DNA from: Allomyces macrogynus ATCC 38327
Lineage: Eukaryota > Blastocladiomycota > Blastocladiomycetes > Blastocladiales > Blastocladiaceae
NCBI GenBank assembly: GCA_000151295.1
Contig: GG745370.1
Coordinates: forward strand, 62,001-126,000
Length of the DNA: 64,000 nucleotides
Direction: 5' to 3'
The stretch's first letter is position 1. The number at the start of each line of letters is the position of its first letter. The notes below the pieces were generated by a model. That model was not told where the DNA came from and searched no databases. It saw only the letters and a program-made list of their open reading frames with translations. Made by a program: the position numbers and the translations under genes. Positions 1 to 10,478 of the stretch are shown here, in pieces.

Positions 1-3000
1 TGAGCATGATGTTTGAAGTACGCGACTTGGCTGTGGCCTCGGTACGTTTATCGCTCCTCAAGCGTTCGCCTCAGGTCCATCGACTGACCGATTCAATGTG
101 CCATCTAGCCCGCTACCGTCAGTCGCTGCGGCATGATCTACATGGAGCCGTCGAGTCTCGGGTGGAAGCCGCTCATGCAGAGCTGGCTCACGACGACGGT
201 CAAGAACGCGCAACACGCGGCCACGATTGAGGCCATTTTCCTCGACTGGCTCGACCCGTGCATCGACTTTGTGCGCAAGGAGTGTGTCGAGCTGTGCGAG
301 ACGCTCAACTCGAACCTGGCGCGGTCGTGCATGAACATTTTCCAGGGCCAGTACGTCGACACCAAGCAGCCGACCAACCCGCAGCTGCAGGCCATGATGA
401 TGTTTGCGATCGTGTGGAGCGTCGGCGGCGCGCTCAACCCGGCAGGCAAGACCAAGTTCAATGTGTTTTTCCGCGACTTGTCGGGCAAGACCGTGACCGA
501 GAGCCCGTTCCCGGCCGAGGGCGCCGTCTACGACTACACGTTTGTGAACGGCCAGTGGCGACTGTGGACCGACCAATTGACTGACGTGCCGATTCCGGCG
601 TCGGCGCGGTTTGCGGATATCTTGGTCCAGACGATCGACACGATGCGGTACTCGGCGCTTCTCAAGCTACTCGCGCGCATCAACAAGCACGTGCTGCTCG
701 TTGGGCCCACGGGCACGGGCAAGACTATGTACATCAACGACACTCTCAACAAGCTGCCGCCTGAGCAGTGGGTCAACATCTTCTTGACGTTCTCGGCGCA
801 GACGAGTGCGCGGCAGACGCAAGAGTTTCTCGAGGCCAAGTTCGACAAGCGTCGCAAGGGTGTCTATGGCCCGGCGTTGGGCAAGCAGGCCATCGTCTTT
901 GTCGACGACCTCAACATGCCGGCGCGCGAGGTCTACGGCGCACAACCGCCGATCGAGTTACTGCGCCAGTGGATGGACCACGGCGGGTGGTACAATCTCG
1001 GCGACAAGTCATTCCAAGAGTTTATCGACCTGCAATTTGTTGCGGCCATGGGTCCACCCGGTGGTGGGCGCAACCCGGTCACGTCGCGCTTCTTGCGGCA
1101 CTTCAACTCGATTGGCATCAATGCGTTTGACGACCCGACTCTCAACAAGATTTTCTCGGTCATTCTCGACTGGCACTTCAAGAAGGGGTTCCAGGCCGCG
1201 ATCCAGACGCTCGCCGGGCCGATTGTTGAGGCAACGCGCGCCGTCTACCGCGCGTCCATGGACTCGCTGCTCCCGACGCCGACCAAGTCGCACTACACGT
1301 TCAACTTGCGCGATTTTTCGCGTGTCGTGCAGGGCATTTTGCTCAGCTCGCCCGAGCGGTTCGCCGACGCGCACAAGGTGATTCGGCTGTGGGCGCACGA
1401 GGTGATGCGCGTCTTTTACGATCGGCTCGTCGACGACGGCGACCGCAATTGGTTCTACGAAATGATTCAGAAGACGACGCAGTCGGCGTTCCAGGTCGAT
1501 TTCCACTTGGTGCTCAAGGCCTATGACACGAACGGCGACGGCAAAGTCGACGAGGGCGAGATTCGCAGTCTCATGTTTGGCGCGTTTGGCGAGTCGTCCA
1601 AGAAGCTCTACGACGAGATTGAGAGCATCGATGCGATGACGGATCTCGTCGATCGCGCGCTCGGCGAGTTCAATGCGCTCAGCAAGAAACAAATGGACCT
1701 GGTCATGTTCCGGTTCGCGATCGAGCACCTGATTCGCATCTCGCGCGTGCTGCTGCAGCCGCAGGGAAATATGGTGTGTGTCGGCGTGGGCGGGTCCGGG
1801 CGCCAGTCGCTCACGCGGCTCGCCGCGTTCATTGCGCAGTGCGAGCTGTTCCAGGTCGAGATCACCAAGAACTACGGCACGACCGAGTGGCACGACGATA
1901 TCAAGAAGATCATGAAAAAGGCCGGCGGCGAGGGCAAGCCGACCGTGTTCTTGTTCTCGGATACGCAGATCCAGCAAGAGTCGTTTCTTGAGGATATCAA
2001 CAACCTGCTCAACTCGGGCGAGGTGCCCAATATCTATGCGGCCGACGAAAAGGCTGAGATCATCGAGCTTGTGCGCTCTGAGGGCATGAAAAAGAAAGGC
2101 GCCGAGGACACGGCGACGCTGTTTGCCTTCTTTGTCGAACGGTGCCGTGAGCTGCTGCACGTTGTGCTGTGCATGAGTCCGGTCGGCGACGCGTTCCGCG
2201 CGCGGCTGCGCAAGTTCCCGTCGGTTCGTTCAGCGGTTCTCTATCCGGCACAGAATGCTTTGTGGGTGCTGACTTACCCTACTGCCGCAACTAGATTGTC
2301 AACTGCTGCACGATCGACTGGTACCAGCCGTGGCCCGACGATGCACTGGAAATGGTCGCGTCCAAGTTCTTGCAGGACGTGGAAATGGAGGACCACGTGC
2401 GCGCGCAGGTCGTGCAGACGTGTAAGTCATTCCACATGGGCGCGCGCGACTTGTCAGACCGGTTCCTGGCCAACTTGCGGCGGCACAACTACGTGACGCC
2501 CACGTCGTACCTCGAGCTGATTCGCACCTACAAGTCGCTGCTCTCGCAAAAGCGGCAGGAAGTGTCGAAGCTCAAGTTCCGCTACGTCAATGGGCTCGAA
2601 AAACTCGACTTTGCGGGCAAGGCCGTGTCCAAGATGCAGATCGACCTCGAAAGTCTGCAGCCGCAGCTCATCTTGACCAAGGAGGAGACGACCAAGATCA
2701 TGGTCCAGATCGAAAAAGACAGCAAGGACGTGAACGAGACGCGCAAGGTCGTGTCGGCCGATGAGGCCGTCGCGAGCAAAAAGGCGGCTGAGGCCAAAGC
2801 TATCAAGGACGAGTGCGAGGCCGAACTAAGTGAAGCTTTGCCGGCACTGCAGGCCGCGCTGTCGGCGCTCGATACGCTCAAGCCCAACGATATTACCATG
2901 ATCAAAAGTATGAAGAGCCCGCCCGCGGGCGTCAAGCTCGTCATGGAGGCCGTGTGCATCATGAAGGACGTCAAGCCCGTCAAGATCCCGGATCCGGCTA

Positions 3001-6000
3001 CGGGCAAGAAGGTCGAGGATTACTGGGGTCCGTCTAAGACAATGCTCTCGGACCTCAAGTTCTTGGACTCGCTCAAGGCCTACGACCGCGACAACATTTC
3101 GCCGGCCATCATGAAGGTGATCCGGTCCAAGTACATTGACAACCCCGAGTTTGACCCGGAAAAGATCAAGAGCGCGTCGTCGGCGGCCGAGGGTCTGTGC
3201 AAGTGGGTGCGCGCCATGGAAATGTACGACCGCGTCGCCAAGGTGATTGCACCCAAGAAGGAGGCGCTCGGCAAGGCCGAGTCGGAGCTGAACGAGACGA
3301 TGAAGAGCCTCGAGGAGAAGCGCGCGACGCTTAAGGCCGTCGAGGACAAAATGGCCGCGCTCGAAAACAACTTCAAGGCCATGACAGCCAAGAAGGAGCA
3401 GCTCGAGGCGCAGGTCGAGTCGGTGTCCAAGCAGCTCGTGCGCGCCGAAAAGCTGATTGGCAGTCTGGGCGACGAGCAGGAGCGGTGGACGAAGTGCGCG
3501 GCCGACCTCGAGATTAAGTACACGTCGCTCACGGGCGATGTGCTCATCTCGTCGGGTATTGTCGCGTACCTGGGCGCGTTCACCAAGCTCTACCGCGACG
3601 AGTGCGTGCAGGCGTGGTCGGCCGAGTGCCGGCAGCGCTCGATTCCGTGCTCTGAGACGGTGACCTTGTCGACGGTGCTGGGCGAGCCCGTCAAGATTCG
3701 GTCCTGGACGCTCGCGGGGTTGCCCAACGACTCGTTCTCGATCGACAATGCCATCACCATGTCCAACTCGCGGCGGTGGCCCTTGCTCATTGACCCGCAG
3801 GGCCAGGCCAACCGGTGGATCAAGAACATGGAAAAAGCCAACTCGCTCCAGGTCATCAAGCTCACCGACTCGGACTATTTGCGCACGCTCGAGAACGCGA
3901 TCCAGTTTGGGAACCCGGTGCTGCTCGAAAACGTGGGCGAAGACCTGGACCCGGTGCTCGAGCCGTTGCTCGCCAAGCAAACGTTCAAGCAGGGCGGTAT
4001 GGTCTTTATTCGGCTCGGCGACTCGACGATCGAGTACTCGCCCGAGTTCCGGTTCTACGTGACGACCAAGCTGCGCAACCCGCACTACCTGCCCGAGCTC
4101 TCGACCAAGGTCACGCTGCTCAACTTCATGATCACGCCCGAAGGGCTCGAGGACCAGCTGCTCGGCATTGTGATTGCCAAAGAAAAGCCCGAGCTCGAAG
4201 AGGCCAAGAACCAGCTGCTGCTCCAGTCGGCCGAAAACAAGAAGCAACTGCAGGAGATCGAGGACAAGATTCTTGAGGTGCTCTCGTCGAGTCAAGGCAA
4301 CATTCTCGAAGACGAGACTGCGATCCAGATTCTCGCCTCGTCCAAGGTCCTGTCCAAGACCATCTCCGAAAAGCAGGCGATTGCCGACAAGACCGAGATC
4401 CAGATTGACGGCGTTCGCGCAGGTTACAAGCCGATTGCCGCGCACTCGTCGATTCTCTTCTTTTGCATTGCTGTGCTCGCCAACGTCGAGCCCATGTACC
4501 AGTACTCACTGCCGTGGTACATCAACCTGTTCATCAGCTCGATTGAGCGGTCTGAAAAGTCGCCGGACCTCGACGTTCGACTCGCGCACCTGCGCAAGCA
4601 CTTTACCGAGTCGCTCTACCTCAACGTGTGTCGGTCGCTGTTTGAAAAGGACAAGCTCGTCTTCTCGGTGCTACTCACGGTCACGATTCTCAAGGCCGAG
4701 GGCAAGTTAGTCGACGACGAGTGGAAGTTTTTACTCGTCGGTGGGCTCGGCATGGAAGCGGCCGACGCGCGTCCCAACCCGGACCCATCGTGGATCTCGA
4801 ACAGCACGTGGAGCGAGCTTAATATGCTCAGCAAGATGCCGGCACTCGCGCAGCTGCCGGTCGTGTTTGAAGAGAATCTCGCCGACTTCCGGAAGTTGTA
4901 CGACGCGGCGAGCCCGCACGAGATCCCGCTTCCTGGCGGTTTGTCGACGGCATTGACCACGTTCCAGCGGCTGCTCGTCTTGCGGTGCCTGCGCTACGAC
5001 AAGCTCGTGCCAGCGCTGCAAAACTTCATCATTGAAATGATGGGCCGGCGGTTTGTCGAGCCGCCGCCGTTTGACCTGCCAGCGTCGTTCACCGACGCGA
5101 GCCCGACCACGCCGCTCATCTTTGTGCTGTCGCCGGGCGCGGACCCAATGACGGCGCTGCTCAAGTTTGCCGAGGACAAGAAGATGAACGGCAACAAGGT
5201 CAACTCGATTTCGCTCGGCCAAGGCCAGGGCCCGATCGCCGCCAAGATGGTCGCCAAGGGCGTGAGTGAAGGCCTGTGGATCGTGCTGCAAAACTGCCAC
5301 TTGGCCGTGAGTTGGATGACGGCGCTCGAAAAGATTTGTGAGGATCTGCGTCCGGAGACGACGCACAAGGAATTCCGGCTGTGGCTCACGAGTTACCCGA
5401 GCGAAAAGTTCCCCGTCACGATCTTGCAGAACGGCGTCAAGATGACCAACGAGCCGCCCAAGGGTCTGCGCGCCAACGTGCTCAACAACTTCTTGACCGA
5501 CCCGATCAGCGACAAGACGTTCCACGAGGGCAGCTCCAAGCAGCAAGTGTTTGAGCGCATGCTGTTTGCGTTGTGCTTCTTTCACGCGGTCGTGCAAGAG
5601 CGGCGCATGTTTGGGCCCATTGGGTGGAACATTCCGTACGAGTTCAACGATACGGACTTGCGCATTTCGGCACGGCAACTGCGCAACTTCCTCAACGAGT
5701 ACAGCGAGACGCCCTACTCGGCGCTGATCTACCTGACGGGCCACTGCAACTACGGCGGGCGTGTTACCGACGACAAGGACCGCCGCACGCTGCTGTCGCT
5801 CCTCTCGCTCTACTACAACCGCAACGTGGTCGACCAAGACAATTTTGCGCTGTCGCCGTCGGGCAACTACCGAATCCCGCCGTCGACCAAGTACGCCGAC
5901 TGCCTCGAGTACATCAAGCAGCTGCCGCTCGAGACCAAGCCCGAAGTGTTTTCGCTGCACGAAAACGCCGACATTTCCAAGAACCAACTCGAGACGGAGA

Positions 6001-6908
6001 ATCTGCTCAAGACGGTGCTGCTCACGCAAGAGTCGGCGTCGGGCGGCGGTGGTGGCGGCGGCCAGTCCGAGTCGCTCGTCTACGACGTGGCCACGGACAT
6101 GCTCGGCCGGCTACCGCCCTTCTTTGACCTGTCTGCGATCCAGGCCGCGTACCCGGTGTCCTACACCGAGTCGATGAACACGGTGCTGCTGCAAGAGTGC
6201 ATCCGGTTCCGCAACCTGCAGGTGATCGTGTCCGACTCGCTCAAGAACATTCAAAAGGCGCTCAAGGGGCTCGTCGTCATGTCAGCCGACCTCGAGGACG
6301 TGAACCGGTCGATCCAGACCGGCCGTATTCCGGCCATGTGGGCGGGCAAGTCGTACCCGAGCATGAAACCGCTCGGGTCCTACTTTGCCGACTTGCTCGG
6401 GCGACTCGCGTTCTTCCAGTCGTGGATCGACAAGGGCCCGCCGATCGTGTTTTGGGTGTCGGGCTTCTTCTTCACGCAATCGTTCTTGACGGGCGTGCTG
6501 CAGAATTTCGCGCGCAAGTACACGATCCCAATCGACCAGATTGCACTCGAGTACCAGGTGCAGGCGACCAAGACGGCGGGCGTACGCCCCGAAGACGGCG
6601 TCTACGTGAACGGCATCTTTATTGAGGGCGCGCGTTGGGATGTGGGCCAGCGCAGTCTGGTCGAGTCTCTGCCCAAGGTGCTGCACGACCAGTTGCCCGT
6701 GATTTGGCTCAAGCCGGGCGAAAAGTCCAAGTTTGTCGTGGAGCGGTCGTACGACTGCCCGGTCTACAAGACGCTCGCGCGCCGAGGGACGCTGTCGACA
6801 ACAGGCCACTCGACCAACTACGTCATGAGTATGCGGCTGCCAAGCCAGCAACCGGAGGAGCATTGGATCAACCGCGGCGTCGCGTGCGTGTTGTCGCTCA
6901 GCACGTAG
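1..6908 (+). CDS. axonemal dynein heavy chain, inner-arm DNAH3/7/12 type (5' partial)
   Basis: Motor subunit that moves along axonemal microtubules by ATP hydrolysis. The gene enters from the left edge and is complete at its 3' end. Exons: <1-41, 109-2223, 2295-6908; introns 42-108 and 2224-2294, both GT-AG. About 2,256 residues are present; family members are about 4,000, so the tail, linker, AAA1 and most of AAA2 lie outside. In order: end of AAA2 (SRCGMIYMEP), AAA3 with P-loop GPTGTGKT at 703-726 and VFVDDLNMP, a canonical EF-hand loop at 1525-1560 (DTNGDGKVDEGE), AAA4 with GVGGSGRQS near 1786, the stalk coiled coil and microtubule-binding domain (about 2,500-3,450), AAA5, AAA6 and a C-terminal domain ending near HWINRGVAC. 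The EF-hand between AAA3 and AAA4 and the STTGHSTN tail fit single-headed inner-arm dyneins from family knowledge. A Gly-run (seven G) lies near 6038-6070. Its presence implies a motile flagellum. Confidence 0.95.
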
Positions 6909-8231
6909 GCGGAGATGGTTGTGACTGGCTTATCGAGGATCGTGGAGGTGGGTCAAAGTGGACTGAATTCTGGCTGTGACGGTGGAGACTAGAGATCATA
7001 TTAATTCGTGGACGTGGTGCGCTTGCCGTAAAATGCATGGCCGTTTTGATACAACGCCAAATTCTCAATCTTGCCGCCTCCCTCCGTCTCTGGCAATTTG
7101 AGAACATTTGGAGTGGTTGCTAGAGGTAAACTCCAACCTGACTCTGTCTCCCATCATGGTCCAGCACTATTTCAAGAGCTGTACGTCAATCTCTTCCGAG
7201 GTGAAGCGGCGCGATCTGACAAGGAGCAACAGAGGCGGTGAACGTGCATTGTACCGAGGAATGCATGCTTCAAGGGCCAACAAAAATGATCCAAGATTCA
7301 AGAGACAACAAGCAACGATCCGAGCAGCGCAAATGCTGAGGTCAAAGGCTGATGCTCAAACATACGAAAAGAACACCATGACCCAGGGCACCAAGGATGG
7401 TTGCTCGCTGGCTGCACGAGGCCCTTGATCACGGCCTAAGTGCACCGCGGCATGCCACGGTGGGCTGTTTGACATGAGTGAATGTGATAACCGAAACCAG
7501 GTCCATCCATCGTGGCCGCCACGATATGAAGTCAGCCTGCAAGAGAATGAAGGTCAGCCAGGAGACAACAAAAATTGCCAGCAAGAGTGATCCCACAACC
7601 ATCCATAAATCTTTTTTGCGCGTCGCCAAGCAGGACTGCAGTGCAAGAGACACGCACGCAGCGCCAGCATTGCGCTGAGCGCCGCTACTGCTCCAAAAAT
7701 GGGTATGACAATTAATCGTGCCTTTGGCGGCACTTACAGCTGCCAAGCTACAAAGAAGCCAATAGGCGTTCGAGAATGTGAGGACTCCACGCTGGGCGGG
7801 GCGGTCGCCTTTTATACGAGCGAGGAGGGCATTGGTCATGATATGGTTTGGTCGAGTTGTGAGTGACACGCTTGATGGTCGTGTCAGTTGCTCGTCACTG
7901 CCGTGCCATTTGGTTCCCGAAGAGTCCATTGATTGAACTTCCGCGGGCTTCTCCGCGCCGCTCTGGTGTGGTGCGGCTGGACTGACTTCAGCTCGCAAAT
8001 CAGGTCCGGTCGGGCCTATGGTCGTGGACGTTTGACAAACGTGGAGCTGGTGGACAAGCCATATACCACCCCGTTCCAACGTCAAAGGCAAGTCGAATCA
8101 CGACGCAAGAAGACACGAGACAAGGAGTTATATTCATAAGGACACGCTACGAAAGTATCAGGCATAGGTATCAAGAAACCAAAAACACGCGCATCGACCA
8201 GCACAGGTCGATCACTTCAACCCTCCCTTAC
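6909..8231. other. intergenic, one doubtful small membrane ORF
   Basis: No recognisable gene. On the minus strand an ORF from ATG 7839 to 7429 encodes 135 residues with two hydrophobic stretches, the stronger one about 24 residues long (starting LWMVVGSLLL). It has no recognised domain and could be chance, so I do not call it a gene. Confidence 0.5.
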
Positions 8232-9893
8232 TTACCAGCACGCCATCTTCGCGTACTTGCTCGGAGAGCGGCGCGGCGACGACGGACCGTGGCGGCGCTT
8301 GCTCGAGTGCTCCGTCTGCTGCGTAAACTGCTCCGGGTGCTCCTGCATCGCCTGGAGCTGCTCGCGCATCTTGACAACTTCCTTCATTTGCGGCGAAGTC
8401 TGGCGGACCGGTGCGAGCAATTGCGGCGCCAACCACGTGGGCGCGGCCGGTGCGTCAAACAACCATGCGCCTGACGTGAACCCGTCGTCCGGGTGCGCGT
8501 TGGCCGCGCGCTGGGCGCCGACGGGCATCGGAGGACCCGTGAAGCGGTCGGCCGCGCGCGAGGTCGGCAGCACTTGAGTGGGCGCTGTGCGTGTCGCGGG
8601 CGGCGGGCGCGCGGTCGGCTTCTGGCGCAGCTGGCGGGCCAGCATGGCATTTTGCATCGTCGGCGAGAACGGACGCACGACGAACTGGCGCACGCGAGGC
8701 GCCGGCGGCTGCGGACGCGCGACCGACACCAGACACGCGGTCACCGACTGACGCTGGTGGCGAGCCAGCATCGCCTTCTTCATCGTCGGCGAAAACGGGC
8801 AGATCGCGTAACAGCGCACACGAGGTGCCGACGACTGCGAGCGCACGGCCGCGGCGAACTGGATTTGCGGATGCACGGCCGCGCCGGTTGTTTGCTGCTC
8901 CTGCCGCGCCTTCATCGCCTGCTGCATCGTCGGCGAGAATGGGTAAACCGGGTGCTCGCGCATGCGCGCGGGCAGTTGCGACGCCAACCACGCGGGCGCG
9001 GCCGACGAGTCAAACAACCACGCTCCCGACGAGAACCCGTCGTCCGGGTGCGCGTCCACGGCGCGCTGCGACACAATCGGCATGGGCTGGCCGCCCGTGG
9101 CCTTGCGCTGGACCGACGGCTTGGGCGCCGACGTGCACCGCTGCGGGCGAATGACCGCGATCGTGTGCTGCTGCTGCTGCGGCTGCGTCTTGGGGGTAGA
9201 GGCCTGCTGCAGCTTCTGCATGCGCTCGTGCATCGCGCGCAGCTGCGCCTGCATCGGGGTACCGGCCTCGGCATACGTCGCTGAAGTTGGGCGCGGCGCT
9301 GGGCGCGGTGTGGCGTTACGCGTCTGCTGGGGCTGGCGGAAGTACTCGTGTGCCTTCTGCTGGACCGCGTTGAGCTGGTTGTGCATCATGCGCAGCTCGG
9401 CCTGCATCTTGGCCGCAGTCATGTGCTGCGGCTGCTGCTTCGGCTGTTGCTTCTGCGGCTGCGCTTGCTGGCGAGCGGGACGTGCCGCGAGCTGCGCCGC
9501 GAGCCACGCCGGGGCAACCGACGCGTCAAACAACCAAGCGCCCGACGTGAAGGCGTCGTCCGGGTGCGCGTTGCCGGCACGCTGCGCGCCAACCGGCATA
9601 GGTGGACCCGAAAACTGCGCGGGCTGCTGCTGCGCGGGTTGCGGGCGAGCGGCAGCGGCCTGCTTAGCCAGCGTTAACTGCTTGAGCGTCTGGGCGTTGG
9701 CAGCCGGGCGGATAGGCTGCGGCGGGAGGGGCTTTTGCGTATGCGACTTGGCCGCGGCCGGGTTGGCGGCCGGGAGCGTGGCCTGCTTGGCGACGGGCTG
9801 AGCTTGCTGCTTGAGCGCGGTCTGGTTCGCGGCCGGCGCATGCGCGACGGCCGACACGGCGTGCGTGGTGGACTTGTGGTGGTGGCGGCCCAT
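8232..9893 (-). CDS. Q/A/P-rich protein with three SGAWLFD modules, function unknown
   Basis: Single-exon ORF of 553 residues, ATG at 9893. I do not recognise the family. It is dominated by Gln, Ala, Pro and Met and is probably largely disordered, with three kinds of internal repeat. Module A occurs at residues about 96-137, 268-310 and 453-495; its core is HPDD-G/A-F-SGAWLFD followed by APxWLxxQL. Module B occurs at about 316-334, 364-382 and 406-424 with core FSPTMxxAMxAR. Module C, a short Met/Gln helix (MQAxLRxMH-like), occurs near 163, 214 and 509. The C-terminus is basic (SKRRHGPSSPRRSPSKYAK, 531-549) and could be a nuclear localisation signal. The N-terminus has a His run (MGRHHHK). 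The conserved aromatic core repeated against a variable background suggests a linear binding motif, which is inference. Confidence 0.75.
   Translation of the reverse strand: MGRHHHKSTTHAVSAVAHAPAANQTALKQQAQPVAKQATLPAANPAAAKSHTQKPLPPQPIRPAANAQTLKQLTLAKQAAAARPQPAQQQPAQFSGPPMPVGAQRAGNAHPDDAFTSGAWLFDASVAPAWLAAQLAARPARQQAQPQKQQPKQQPQHMTAAKMQAELRMMHNQLNAVQQKAHEYFRQPQQTRNATPRPAPRPTSATYAEAGTPMQAQLRAMHERMQKLQQASTPKTQPQQQQHTIAVIRPQRCTSAPKPSVQRKATGGQPMPIVSQRAVDAHPDDGFSSGAWLFDSSAAPAWLASQLPARMREHPVYPFSPTMQQAMKARQEQQTTGAAVHPQIQFAAAVRSQSSAPRVRCYAICPFSPTMKKAMLARHQRQSVTACLVSVARPQPPAPRVRQFVVRPFSPTMQNAMLARQLRQKPTARPPPATRTAPTQVLPTSRAADRFTGPPMPVGAQRAANAHPDDGFTSGAWLFDAPAAPTWLAPQLLAPVRQTSPQMKEVVKMREQLQAMQEHPEQFTQQTEHSSKRRHGPSSPRRSPSKYAKMACW
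8409..9608 (-). repeat. three degenerate protein-coding modules within the repeat protein
   Basis: Module A copies lie at 9483-9608, 8964-9092 and 8409-8537. Module B copies lie between them, at about 8622-8948. The DNA of the copies has diverged while the amino-acid core SGAWLFD is kept, so selection has acted on the protein. Confidence 0.8.
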
Positions 9894-10478
9894 GTTGGAA
9901 GAGATGGTTGGTTCGGTTCGATGTGAGCTGTTGAGGGGACGGGGGCCGGTCGCTTCTTATAGGCTGATGCTCGAGACGGGGCTTGCACTGATTCGACAGA
10001 CAGCGTGGTTCCGACCAGGTCGGGCAAAGGCGCTGTCCCAAATTGCGGCGGCATCCTTCATTTTCGGAAGAGGCAACGTTTTTGCTTTTATTGAGTATTG
10101 CAGCAAGTTGTCCACCGGTAGGTATGCGGCGGCGGGGTCGAGGGCGCGAGCGGCGGAGGCAAATTGACGTCGGGCTCGAACGACACAACACGCGGTCACG
10201 TGTGTATGAAAGTGATCAGTTTCTGTCACTCCTCACTCATTTCAAACGCGGGAGCGCGCTCCTCCTTCTCGCCCGCCGTTCCTTTCTGCTCCCCCGCGGC
10301 TCTCCGCGGGATCGGCAAGGCACAAAGAGCTCGGCTGGCCCAACAGTACTCGCTCGCTGCCTCAAACCAGTTCTTGCGGGAACAAAGAAATTCATTCAAC
10401 GATACTTCCGAACGTCCCAAAAAAACAGCCAAATCGCAACCAACACGCCCGCTCACTCCACCCGCTCACTCCACCCTT
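9894..10478. other. upstream region of the repeat-protein gene
   Basis: 585 bp between two minus-strand genes. It should hold the NAT10 3' UTR and the promoter of the repeat-protein gene. A pyrimidine-rich stretch is present at about 10220-10310. I see no clear TATA box or other gene. Confidence 0.5.

Noticed and set aside
1009..2160. Long minus-strand ORF (383 codons) opposite the dynein gene
   Set aside because: It is antisense to strongly conserved AAA3-AAA4 codons; such open antisense frames are expected in GC-rich coding DNA and it has no recognisable domain. The same applies to long antisense ORFs at 2826-4445, 4731-6029, 11232-12488, 12534-13946, 31908-33974 and 38891-40984.
7429..8091. 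Minus-strand 220-codon ORF with hydrophobic stretches
   Set aside because: No homology or splice context recognised; only the last 135 codons follow an ATG. Mentioned under the intergenic entry but not called a gene.
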